Positions 27,248 to 38,090 of a stretch of 64,000 bases of DNA are shown here, piece by piece (position 1 is the stretch's first letter; the number at the start of each line of letters is the position of its first letter). Source of the DNA: Epiperipatus broadwayi. Lineage: Eukaryota > Onychophora > Udeonychophora > Euonychophora > Peripatidae. Below the pieces are notes generated by a model that was given only the letters and a program-made list of their open reading frames with translations, did no database searches and had not been told where the DNA came from. The stretch covers positions 439,001 to 503,000 of the forward strand of contig JAQFVV010006216.1 of assembly GCA_028023455.1 (NCBI GenBank). Direction: 5' to 3'. The translations under genes were made by a program, and so were the position numbers.

Positions 27248-30200
27248 TTAATTGGGTGGGGCTGCTGGTTTTAAGCTTCGGGCATTGAAGGTACCTTTTT
27301 CACCTTCTGGGGTTTCTATGAGAAATGCATTCTCCCCCACTTTTCTTTTTATTTGGAATGGTCCCTCATATACATTCAAAAACTTTTTGAATTTATAATT
27401 CTGCGGGTCACTGACTTGGGGAGTTCTTACAAATACAAAATCTCCTACTTTAAATCTACAAGGCTTATGAGAGGCTTGGGTAATTCTTTTTTGTCCCATC
27501 TCTCTCAAATTCTGGTTAGCCTTTGCTAAGTCATGATCATAATCTACCTTTTCTTCAGTTATAATAGGTAATGGTGTTTTAATTAATATGGGCTCTCTAT
27601 ATCCAAAATGCAAATACGTTGGGGTGTATTTAGTGGATTCATTCTGGGTTATATTTATATAGTGAATGACATCCTTTAATTTATTCACCCATGCACGATG
27701 GTTGCTTCCTAGGTATACCCTAAATAATCTACCCAGCTCACGCATAATTCTTTCACATGGGTTAGATTGAGGGTTCCTAATTGAACACAGAATATGTTTT
27801 ATACCCTGCCGTTCAATCCAACCTTTCCACTCCTTAGATAGGAATGATGTAGCATGGTCTGTCAAGATAGCCTTGGGTTTCCCTATATTTACAAATTGTA
27901 TTTCTTGCAAACATTTAATTACATTCTTGGAATTTGCCCTGGTCACCGGATATGCCCCTACAAATTTGGAGAAGACATCATAAGTGACCAAAACAAACTT
28001 AAACCTTTTATAAGATGGTAAAGGCCCATAGAAATCAATTGCCAAGAGATCATTGGGACGAGCAGGTATTATTGGTTGCAATGTCCCAGCATATGACTTG
28101 TTAGCATATTTAGATCTCAAACAGATCTCACAATATTTGAGCCTGTTCATTATGGATGCATACAATCCAGGCCAGTAGAACACTCTGCGCACAACATATT
28201 CTACCTTTCTGGGTCCGTAGTGCCCATAAAGACAATGCACATAATATATCAATTGATTTCTAATACATGATGGTATCACAACTCTCCATGACTGTTCATG
28301 GTCCTCCTTTACCTTATAATACAACAGACCTTCACTCATCTTATATCTAAAAATTACTTTATTCTTGATTATTCTTTTTAAGGCCATTGATTCAATCCCT
28401 GCATCCAAGTACTGAATAATAGCACTTAACTTTGGATCACCAGATTGTAAAAATTTTAAGTTCTTTAAATCATTTTCAACTGATTCATCAACTACCAGAG
28501 AGATTACAGTGATGAAAGCATGATCGAGATTTAAGTGACAAGTGTCTATCTTGACAGAATTCCTACTTAGAATATCTGCTACTATATTGTCTTTTCCTTT
28601 ACAATACTGAACCTTATAATTAAATTGTTGAAGGTAGAGACTCCACCTAACTAGCCTTTCACTATTTAGATAGCTTCGATTGATAAACTCTAAACTCTTG
28701 TGATCTGTAATAACAACTATTTCAGATCCAAGCAGATACTGTCGAAGCTTTTGAAACGCCCATACAACAGCCAAGGCTTCCTTTTCTGTGGTGGTATAAT
28801 GTAATTCTGCACCTTTCAACAATCTACTCAAGAAATATAAGACACGGGGCTTCTTTTCATGGTCCAGCTGGAATAAAACTACTCCTAGACCATACCCACT
28901 ACTGTCAGTTTGTACATAAAATATTTCTTGGAAATTAGGGTAATATAAGACTACAGTATTTAGAAAATTTGATTTTATTTTTTTAAATTCTATAGAGTGG
29001 TTCTCAGTCCATTTCCATTTCACATCTTTCCTTAATAAATTCAATATATGAACAGTGTCATATGCAAAATTTTCATAAAATCTATGATAGAAATTGCAGA
29101 CACCAAGGAAAGAACGTAGTTGCTTTCTATTCTCTGGAATAGGAAAATTCTGAATAGACTGTATTTTCTCTGGATGCGGTTTTATTCCCTCATATCCTAC
29201 AATATGTCCTAAAAATTGTATCTCCTTAACAGCTATTCTACTCTTTTTTAAATTTATTTTAATATGTTTCTCTCCACACTCTCTCAGAAACATATTAAGA
29301 TGATCAAAATGCTCTGACATGTTTTCAGAGGCAATTACAACATCATCTACATACATAGTAATGATGCTCTTTACTTCATCAGACAATACTTTGTCTAAAC
29401 ATCTGAGGAGTCCAGCTCCACTATTTATAAGCCCAAAAGGCATTCTTTTAAACATATATGAGTAGCCCTCATATTTAAATGCAGTGTATTGCTGATCTTC
29501 ATCATGCAAATATACCTGCCAATAACTAGCTGTTAAGTCGACTGTGGAAAAGACCTTTTTGTCCTTAAATTTAATGAGCAATTCCTGCACAGTAGGAGGA
29601 ACATCACGTTCTGGAACCGTTAATTGATTCAAGAACCTCGCATCCAAGCAAATACGTATGGACCCGTTCTTTTTGCGAACGACCACTAATGGACTGTTAT
29701 AGGCTGATGGACTTTTCTTAATAATTTTCCACTCAACCATTTGATCAATTTGTTTTCTTACTTCCTCTTTATATTGGTGAGGGATAGGATAGCTTTTACA
29801 TTGGAAAGGGCTATAGTCCCTCAAGCGTATCCGATGCACATATCCCTTTATCACATCAGGCTTTTTAGAAAACACATCCTTATATCTACATAGTATCTGA
29901 AAAAACCTTTGCTTATAATTGTCATCTAACTCAGATGATTCATTGACCTTTGCATATAAATCTGACTTTGTAGAATTATCTTGGATGGTTAGTATATTTA
30001 CACTCTTAATGGGTATTGACCTCTCAAAACTATGCTTTTCCCCTTTTATAATTATTTCCTGATTTGCATAATCGATAATACATCCAAACCGATTCATGAA
30101 GTCGGATCCTATTATGACCTCATGAATAAGTCCAGACATAATCAAAAAGATTTGTTCTACTGTAATTGAATCAATTTTCACATTCAGCCATACTTGCTGA

Positions 30201-30538
30201 GTAAATAATTTTGCCTTTCGACCATTTGCCAATATAACCTGTGTCTGTCTCAATGGCAACATAGGGATTTCAGAATCGATTTCAGCAATCTTATTATAAA
30301 ATTTTTCAGAGATAAGGGAAATTTGACTCCCTGAATCAAGTAAAGCCCTTACTGATGTACCTTGAATAACTATAACAATTTCTGGACAATAATTAAGGAT
30401 ATAACTTTCCAAATCCCTATCATAATCATTATCTTCTGTTTCAAAATTTATTGATTCCAAATAACTAAAAATATCATGGCTCCCCAAATTCACTATACTA
30501 TGAGGCTCCCGCAGTGAGGAACATTCCAACGAGGCCAT
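27248..30538 (-). CDS. pol: Pol polyprotein (protease-RT-RNase H-integrase)
   Basis: A 1,096-residue polyprotein with no stop or frameshift. The aspartic protease has L-L-D-S-G at 66-70. The reverse transcriptase spans about 230-480, with F-S-T-V-D-L at 330-335 and the catalytic Y-V-D-D at 396-399. RNase H spans about 535-660, with candidate catalytic D545, E587, D612 and D655. The integrase zinc finger is H768, H773, C803, C806. The integrase core has D835, D894 and E929, with 34 residues between the last two, as in D,D-35-E enzymes. A G-P-F module (near residue 1,060) marks the C-terminus. It starts at an ATG two bases after the gag stop, in another frame, and the frame has a stop four codons upstream of that ATG region, so a long gag-pol frameshift fusion is not possible here. 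All catalytic residues appear intact, so the protein is plausibly functional. Confidence 0.96.
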   Translation of the reverse strand: MASLECSSLREPHSIVNLGSHDIFSYLESINFETEDNDYDRDLESYILNYCPEIVIVIQGTSVRALLDSGSQISLISEKFYNKIAEIDSEIPMLPLRQTQVILANGRKAKLFTQQVWLNVKIDSITVEQIFLIMSGLIHEVIIGSDFMNRFGCIIDYANQEIIIKGEKHSFERSIPIKSVNILTIQDNSTKSDLYAKVNESSELDDNYKQRFFQILCRYKDVFSKKPDVIKGYVHRIRLRDYSPFQCKSYPIPHQYKEEVRKQIDQMVEWKIIKKSPSAYNSPLVVVRKKNGSIRICLDARFLNQLTVPERDVPPTVQELLIKFKDKKVFSTVDLTASYWQVYLHDEDQQYTAFKYEGYSYMFKRMPFGLINSGAGLLRCLDKVLSDEVKSIITMYVDDVVIASENMSEHFDHLNMFLRECGEKHIKINLKKSRIAVKEIQFLGHIVGYEGIKPHPEKIQSIQNFPIPENRKQLRSFLGVCNFYHRFYENFAYDTVHILNLLRKDVKWKWTENHSIEFKKIKSNFLNTVVLYYPNFQEIFYVQTDSSGYGLGVVLFQLDHEKKPRVLYFLSRLLKGAELHYTTTEKEALAVVWAFQKLRQYLLGSEIVVITDHKSLEFINRSYLNSERLVRWSLYLQQFNYKVQYCKGKDNIVADILSRNSVKIDTCHLNLDHAFITVISLVVDESVENDLKNLKFLQSGDPKLSAIIQYLDAGIESMALKRIIKNKVIFRYKMSEGLLYYKVKEDHEQSWRVVIPSCIRNQLIYYVHCLYGHYGPRKVEYVVRRVFYWPGLYASIMNRLKYCEICLRSKYANKSYAGTLQPIIPARPNDLLAIDFYGPLPSYKRFKFVLVTYDVFSKFVGAYPVTRANSKNVIKCLQEIQFVNIGKPKAILTDHATSFLSKEWKGWIERQGIKHILCSIRNPQSNPCERIMRELGRLFRVYLGSNHRAWVNKLKDVIHYINITQNESTKYTPTYLHFGYREPILIKTPLPIITEEKVDYDHDLAKANQNLREMGQKRITQASHKPCRFKVGDFVFVRTPQVSDPQNYKFKKFLNVYEGPFQIKRKVGENAFLIETPEGEKGTFNARSLKPAAPPN

Positions 30539-30540
30539 AT

Positions 30541-32271
30541 TTAATTTAAAGGATTAGTCTTAGGCCTAGCCCCTAGCATTTTCACAGGTGTGTTCTGTGA
30601 TATGCTGACAGGATAACTTCCTGCTGCACATGCACCCTTTTCTGCTCTATCATAACCTTTGGGATTGGTCCTGTTTGTATTTACTGGTGCTAAAGATTTG
30701 GCATATTTAGTGCCTCTATAATACCTATCATTTCTATTATCTAAGGTCCTTCTATTTCTATAATATTTAATGGGAGAAACATTGTAAGTAGGATCATTTC
30801 TGTGGTGTTTATGACCACTTCCTGTAGGTGCTTCACTTGCCTCAAGTGATCCAAGTATATCGGACACCTCTTCAACAGTATGCCTATCGGCAGCAATCAG
30901 AGTTTGCTCAATATGGCGTGGCAGGTTTCTCCTAATGATACGAATTATTTGGTTTTCCGACAACGGATATGCGGTCAGCATTTTCAATTTTGCTGTCTGC
31001 ATCCGGAAAAATTGAGTCAAGCTACCCTTGCTAACACTATATTTATCTTGGCTAATCTGGTGCCTAATATTGTCCTGTTTATCTTCCCCCCAAAAACCAT
31101 TCAACAATATATATTTAAAATCCCCATATGTTTCGGGCTTATTAAACAAGGACTTCCACCAATGTTTGGCAGATGCACTCAAATGATTACTAGCCACTGA
31201 CAATTTTTCCATTTCACTTAATCTACTTAATGAGAATAGCTCTTCCAGTGCGCTTAGATACTCTATAGGGTTTTCATCATAATCACCCTTGAAGACTTTG
31301 AGCTGAATAAACCTTGCTATGTTTCCATCTATCTTTTCTCTCTTAACTTCTTCTGGGCTATGTATTAATTTATTATTTTCATCCCCATACATTGATAGTA
31401 TATCATGATCACTTCTATTTAACTTATTTTCTGTGGTCAAATATTGATATGGTTTATCCATTAGACTATCATTACCCTTTACCATAGTATCTTTTATTCC
31501 TACTATTTTATCTTCCAACATTATAGATATCCTATGATTGAGATTTATTTCCTGTTCCTCCAAATGCCTGCTTATTTCTTGTTTTAGTATCTTGCTATTA
31601 TCTTTCATTTCATTATAAACCTCATCTTGATTTTTAGCATACTTTTCTAACTGTTGCAATGATGATTGGTGACTATCTAGTCTATCCTTTAAATCGTCTA
31701 ACTCTCTTGCCTTCCCTTGCTCAATATTGCTTAACTCTTCTTGGACACCTAGTAGACTATTCTGCGATTCTGTACACACTTTCTGTAATTTCTTTATTTC
31801 ATTATCAGCCTTATTATGTTTCTTACACACCTCTTTATATTCAACTTTCATCTGGCTTTGAAGATCCTTAACTTCTAGCTTAAGATTGTTTACTTCTACT
31901 TTTGAAGCCTCTTGACCATCCTTGTAAGCTTTCTCAAATTTTGTGTACTTTTTCTCTAATTCTTTGTGCCCAACTTTACAATTTTTGACTTCCTCATTCA
32001 AGTTTTCAAATCTATTTTCTAATCTTCCTTGTGATTTATTTAACTGGTCCCTTAACTCATCAAATCTGCTATCACATTTACTATCAGATTTTTTTAACTG
32101 AGCATCTAAGTCATATTTAAATTCCTCAAACTTTGCATTAGTAGCATTTAGCTCTATTTTGCATAAGCCAATTGTAATATTTACCTCCTCTCTAAATTCT
32201 TTATTTTCTTTAATCATATCACCCAGTTTATTACTCATGTCTTCTCTTAACATTTGATTATCTCTGCTCAT
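30541..32271 (-). CDS. gag: Gag-like structural protein, coiled-coil type
   Basis: A 576-residue open frame directly upstream of pol. Residues 1 to about 255 are charged heptad-like repeats (Lys/Glu/Leu/Asn rich), a long predicted coiled coil. Residues about 320-480 resemble the retrotransposon gag capsid domain (V-F-K-G-D...P-I-E-Y-L-S-A-L, then K-H-W-W-K-S-L). The C-terminus is Arg/Tyr/Asn rich and basic, with no CCHC zinc knuckle, so nucleic-acid binding would rely on the basic tail. The frame continues upstream from this ATG to another ATG at 32454, 61 codons away, interrupted by one TAA at 32296-32298. The original protein was therefore probably about 637 residues. Position, order and capsid similarity support the call. 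Confidence 0.88.
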   Translation of the reverse strand: MSRDNQMLREDMSNKLGDMIKENKEFREEVNITIGLCKIELNATNAKFEEFKYDLDAQLKKSDSKCDSRFDELRDQLNKSQGRLENRFENLNEEVKNCKVGHKELEKKYTKFEKAYKDGQEASKVEVNNLKLEVKDLQSQMKVEYKEVCKKHNKADNEIKKLQKVCTESQNSLLGVQEELSNIEQGKARELDDLKDRLDSHQSSLQQLEKYAKNQDEVYNEMKDNSKILKQEISRHLEEQEINLNHRISIMLEDKIVGIKDTMVKGNDSLMDKPYQYLTTENKLNRSDHDILSMYGDENNKLIHSPEEVKREKIDGNIARFIQLKVFKGDYDENPIEYLSALEELFSLSRLSEMEKLSVASNHLSASAKHWWKSLFNKPETYGDFKYILLNGFWGEDKQDNIRHQISQDKYSVSKGSLTQFFRMQTAKLKMLTAYPLSENQIIRIIRRNLPRHIEQTLIAADRHTVEEVSDILGSLEASEAPTGSGHKHHRNDPTYNVSPIKYYRNRRTLDNRNDRYYRGTKYAKSLAPVNTNRTNPKGYDRAEKGACAAGSYPVSISQNTPVKMLGARPKTNPLN

Positions 32272-32454
32272 ATCACTAAATTTATCATTTATCTCTTAAC
32301 TTATTATTATCTCTTTCATATCACTAAATTTATATCCTTCAAATTTATTATTCATATCACTTTTCATATCATTCATATTTTCCATTAATTCTTTTAGAAT
32401 TGGATACAAATCTCCTTCAGGTTTTGATAATTTTTCTTTCTTATGGCTTTCCAT
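32272..32454 (-). pseudogene. Upstream gag extension with one in-frame stop
   Basis: From an ATG at 32454 the gag frame encodes a Lys/Glu/Asp/Met-rich stretch that repeats a K-F-S-D-M unit also present just after the stop. The only interruption is TAA at 32296-32298. Around it a neighbouring frame reads E-R-D-N-N-K-L-R-D-K, which matches the repeat better than the current frame does. This suggests two compensating indels rather than a single nonsense change. Confidence 0.6.
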
Positions 32455-32730
32455 TTTTATTTTCTATTTCTGTCAAATATAATATCTCTATTTTAAATAA
32501 ATTGCGAAATACTTTACTTTTATTTATTCTTACATAAAACATATCTATCCGTTCAATCCTGCGGCTGCGAACAAAATCCCCAAAGAACGACAACAACAAA
32601 TATTTTAATATCTTATTTAAACCCACGATATAATATAATCAACTATATAACTCCACCAATGCATATAAAAATAATACCATGTTTTAGCATCTATATGAGA
32701 CTCAAACTTGGGTCTTTAATTGGTCATTTC

Positions 32731-32749
32731 GGCCCGAGTTGGCGCGCCA
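32731..32749 (-). other. Primer-binding site
   Basis: Three bases inside the 5' LTR the minus strand reads TGGCGCGCCAACTCGGGCC. It starts with TGG, the complement of tRNA CCA ends, as expected for tRNA-primed minus-strand DNA. It resembles a tRNA-Lys-type site (TGGCGC-CCAAC...) with one extra G. The exact primer tRNA is unknown. Confidence 0.7.
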
Positions 32750-32752
32750 TTT

Positions 32753-35425
32753 TGTAACCGTCGGAAATTGTTTAATGCTGTTTTCCAATATAAATTAATC
32801 TGGTCTAGCTCAATCGGGTCGCCATTATATAATAAACCATCCCAAAGCACAAATAATCTCTCTTAAAGTTTAATTTACTTAAGTTAAATGTAAAATGAAG
32901 AAATAATGAGATCATCTGCTCCAGACATCAACAAATCCGCCACAATTACAATATAAATTATATAGAGCAGTGAAACCAACTACTATTGCCCTAAACAATA
33001 ATATAGGATTAGGCTAACTACTTGATTGGCAATCTAATCAAAACCAAATCCCATTAATAACTAACATAGACTCCAACACATATATTTTTACTAGCCTGTT
33101 ACTTTTTTTTTTTTTTTTATAGTAATTTAACTCTACTTTATTATTCAAAGATGCTGCCTTTATAAATTAATGGATAAGCTTCTAAGTACCTGTAATAGCA
33201 CTTTACAAAACATTTGTTTGCATACAGACATTATTTAAATAACAAAACAAAATAATACTTGAACCCATATATGCCTATATCTATTTTAGCAAACGCTAAA
33301 TAGAAAGATAAACACTCGTGTCAATAAGCGATATACAATTCTTTCTACTTCTATCTTTAATTAATAATTTTCTGTGGGTATCAACTGGTTTTATTATAAT
33401 TTTATAATACTTTAAAAATTTATACACTCACTTAAATGTTTAAACAAATTAATAGACATCGATGATTTACCAATAAGCTACAAAATAATCCATAAATAAC
33501 TTGTTTGAAAATTTTAAACAATTGAGTAAAAATTGATTGACAACAATTAAAACATATGATTATATTTGATATTTATATAAATTGAAATAATATTCAATTG
33601 AATCGGTCAATGAAGTTTATTCTCTTCATTTTATAAGAGTTTAAGAAAATATCCAAGACGAATTATTCTAAACCAAACGATAAAGTATAATCTATTTAGT
33701 TTTTTATGACGGAGTCAGACAAACATGAAATGATTGACCTTGTGATATTAACTAAGATAAATGATAATATGTATATATAACATTCGAATGCAACCATAAA
33801 TATGAAATTTATATAGAAACAAAATAAAATACTAGTAAGCTAATCATACCTTATCTTATATTCCAATTTGCTCACCAAGCTGAGTTTGAATCCCGTTACC
33901 CAAATAGTTACGCCGTCTTACGCAATCCAAATAAGACAAAACAATTAAACCAGTCTTGATATTCAAATTAACTCAATTTATTAGATTATAGAAAAAAAAA
34001 ATTGACAATATTAATGATAACATACATCCGAAATGACTTTATATTTTAGATTGGTTGACTAAATAAACTGATCATATTGCTATGTGTTTCTCTATATACG
34101 TGTTGCAATAACAATAACGACACACAAAAAAAAAATAAATGAATAACTGATGGGAAAGGTCCCTAGATATTTTACTAAAATAAAGTTTACATATAATCTA
34201 TACCGAAATGTGGAATAGGAGGGTATCAAAATCTATTTGTTTATCAAAATAATTACGGATAAATGAATATGAAATAATGAATATTTTTGAGCCTTTCCAA
34301 TCATTTTCATTTAATAACTTATACTACTTTTAGATAAAAAAAAATCATATTTTACTACATATATAAAAAAAATATAACACACGTACATTTTATATAACAA
34401 AAAAAAAATCATACCATACATTTCTAAATCAGTCCGTTCACTATTTATTGGTCTATCGATTGACTTCAGTTATAGTGTATAGAAAGGTTTCTCCGTCAGA
34501 AATAGTAATCGTAAACCCTGCAATATTTCATTAAAAAGTTTCCTTTTTCCCCTTTTTTTTCTCTTTCCTCTTTTTCTCCTGAAGATGTGAGTGCACTTTG
34601 ACTATTCCCATTATGAGGTGAAGTGATCCATTGGGTTCCTGTTCCGATGTTTATGCAAATCCATTTTTTTTTCCTTTTTTTTTTTTTTTTTTATTCATAA
34701 AGCATCATGTTTTTTTTTTTTTTTATTTCCTTCATAGGTTTCTTTTTTTTTTTTATTAACATTGTTGCCGCCTTCCGAGACCCCCCTTCAACTGTCCGCT
34801 GAATGATTGAACGGACAGACAATTCCCTTATTTTTCCATGTTTTATAGTTTTACATCCAAAAATATTGAAAAAAGTTCATTTTTTTTTTTTTTTTTTTTT
34901 AAAGACACGGAAAATAGATCTGTCCTTTACTATTGCAAAATGATAAAGCTTGTGTCCTTTTATCTTCTGAAACGTCATTTTTATATGTTCTCTTTCTGAC
35001 GTTGTTTTATCTTGGCGACCACACACGGTTATAGATAAGAAGATACGTGAAGATTAAATCCAAATTCGATTACAATTTTTTTTTTTTTTAATATTATTTT
35101 ACAAACCAAAATACAAAATTGATATAATAACCTTTTAAATTATTGATACACATCAATGATTTACACCCATCTATATTTTTCCCTTTAATAATAATATTTT
35201 TATAAAAAAAAATCTATAAATAAAATGTACACAACATATATGTAAACATTAAACTGTATGTAATAATGTTACTATGGTGTCTGCATTCATATATGAAAAG
35301 TATAAAATAATATCAATCCGTTTTAGTTAAATTTATATTATGCTGAATTGTTTACTATGTTTTTCTTTTCTTTTTTCTTTTTTTTTTTTTTTTTATATAT
35401 ACCTGGATCATCAATTTGAACACTC

Positions 35426-35428
<3 letters not shown>
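32753..35428 (-). repeat. 5' LTR of the gypsy-type element
   Basis: A 2,676 bp direct repeat of 23153-25812, differing by about three substitutions (for example 23324 A against 32924 G) and by homopolymer lengths. In element orientation it starts at 35428 with TGTGAGTG. A TATATATAAAA-like stretch lies about 30 bases in. Transcription start and R boundaries cannot be set from sequence alone. Confidence 0.95.

Positions 35429-35510
<82 letters not shown>
35429..35510. repeat. (TA)n array flanking the 5' LTR
   Basis: A TA repeat starts right at the LTR edge and mirrors the TA repeat outside the other LTR. Both are halves of the target microsatellite. Confidence 0.9.
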
Positions 35511-35511
<1 letters not shown>

Positions 35512-36151
35512 TATTATAAAATATAAAGTCACAATCTTGGAATAAAGCTTCTATCATTTGGTTTAAATAAAAGAACGACTTTGAGTTTTTATTTGAAATT
35601 TATTAATATTTTTTTCTTTGTTTAGTACATCAGTTATTAATTTTTTTCACAAGCCAGTGGGGGAAATATTAAATTACATGCAATATTACTTATGAATATA
35701 TATTTTGGATTCAATAAAATTCCCTTTGTTCCAATTTATATTTAGTAACTCATTAAATTGTTAGTTAAGTTAACCCTGAAAATTAATCAATTTAAATGCC
35801 TTAATCAATGCTCTGTACTATTTAGGTTTATTTTGTATAGCTAGCCACAGTAACAGTATAAATAATGATTAGAATACGTTCAGTAATGAGTAATATATTT
35901 TATAGTACATGTCATTTATTATCTGTAAATTTATAAATTAGTAATTTGTTCAAATCAAGTTAGACATTATAACCTGATTTATTGTAACTCATACTCAATG
36001 CCTAGAATTAGTATATTCTATTGTATTCATTTTAGGGCAATTTTTTTTTCTTGACATGGATATGGCATGTTATTATGTATACTATTACATTTATTATATG
36101 TATCATATTTATATTAAGGATGGGAGTTATGTTGTTTCATCATATGATGCC

Positions 36152-36198
<47 letters not shown>

Positions 36199-38047
36199 AT
36201 GTACAATATATATATATATATTTATATATATTGTGTAATGGGCACATATGACGTTACATTATTTTTTTTATTAGTAAACTTTAAAAAAAATAAAAGTTCA
36301 CAAATAAAACTTCTTTTTTAAGAATTAAAAATTGAAAATTAAAATCCTATACTAAACCAATATATATATATATATAAAATCGCACAGATGTGAAAAAAAA
36401 TATTAAAAAAAGAAACTTTATTAAAAATAGAAAAAATATTTTAAAAGCAAAAACTTAAAAAGATTTAAAGATAAAAATATATCTAAGTTTGTACAAAACA
36501 AATTAATTAATGTTATTGAAAAAATGGAAATGATTATTTTAATTAGTCCAAGTGAACTAGCCCTTGGGCATTTAAATGTATAAGCAACAGTCAGATAGAA
36601 AAACAATAGAAACTAATGGCCAATGAAAGAGATCCATTGGGGAATCAAACCTCAATGGAAGGATCATCATCATTGATGACTTAATGACCATTGGATCCTA
36701 AAGTTACATATATAAAAAAAAGTTTGATAATAAAATTTTTAGTGAGTGAGGAAAATTTAAGAGAAGACAGATGTGTAAAGTCAGAGAGTTGGAGATGAAG
36801 GGATTGAAAGATGCACTTTCAATTCCTTCAGTTGTTATAAAAAAAGGAAAATGAAACATCACTTTTCCTATATTGAGGACCACAGGATCATCGAGGGATT
36901 TTAATGTTGGATTCCAAATGGCAAGCAATGGATAACTAATGAACATTTCTAAAACCGTAAGCATGTTATGAACTTAAATGAATATTAATTTGAAAACACT
37001 AAGAACTTTAAAATATAAACTTCCCTAGTATTTGAAAAAAAATAGAAATATAATCCTATCTGACCAAACTAAATTTTTTATTAATTCCTTTTATTGATGT
37101 ATTTCTTTTTTTTAATCATTTCCATTTATTTATTTATTTATTTATTTATTGGTTCTTTTAAGTTTTATTTATGATTTTTGTTTTTCGCTAATTTAATATT
37201 ATATAAATGTTAAACTTAAGTCGGGCGTGAATGGCTATATAGATTTGTAAAGTTATATTAGGGGAGGGTAATCTTAGGTTATTTGTTTTATAGTTAAATT
37301 AGGTCAATGGATTGGATATATTGGTGTAATTAGTAGATGTAGTACAAGATTTGCTATGGGCAAAATCACTTTATACGCCACACATTTCCTTTTTTGCCTA
37401 TGGAATGCGATCGTAAGTCGGCAAAATGTCCACAGACCTTTCCTATGGAGTTTTTTTTTATTGCTCTTCTCATTAGATAGATGTAGTATTCCTATCTGAC
37501 GAGAGGCAATTTCTTCTCTTAACCTTTTGTGCTGCTGTATTCGTGTTACATTGAATGCATCGATATATCAGATGGATTAACGTTGGTTTAACTGCAAACT
37601 TTTGGCCTAAGGTTAAATAAGAATAGAATATTTTCTTTTCAAATGCAAATCTATGTAGTCTATTCATACTCAACACTCTAAATAAAAATGCATTAAATTT
37701 AAGTTGGGTATGGACAATGCACGAATTCGTTAGCAGTTAATTATGTGTGGTTTTCATATTCGGTTAGAATATATAAGTCATCGATGTCAATGCGACATCT
37801 TAAGATGAATGCCATTGGGTTTCTTGTATTCCCTCTGCAATTGACATTATCAATGACTTTGTATTTTAATCGGTTATGTTTATTTTGAAATGTTTTTAAC
37901 CATGGAAACTATGCAGCCGATCTATACTCAACATTATAAAACAAACTTTTATAAATACATCTGTGCAAACTTATAAAAATTAAAATCTAAAATAAAATTT
38001 AAAAATGTAGTTAAATGCTAAAGTAAACATACTAAAATAATAATGCT

Positions 38048-38090
<43 letters not shown>

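Larger units (their letters stand above)
23153..35428 (-). mobile_element. Ty3/gypsy-type LTR retrotransposon, 12.3 kb
   Basis: Two 2.66 kb direct LTRs enclose, in minus-strand order, a primer-binding site, gag, pol and a polypurine tract. Pol order is protease, RT, RNase H, integrase, which defines the Ty3/gypsy order rather than copia. LTR ends are TG...CA in element orientation. Both outer edges lie in (TA)n, so the element inserted into a TA microsatellite; an exact target duplication cannot be read inside the repeat. The LTRs show only about three clear substitutions plus homopolymer length changes, indicating a very recent insertion. No env-like frame is present. The length is large for the group because of the long LTRs and a 1.4 kb 3' untranslated segment. 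Confidence 0.95.
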
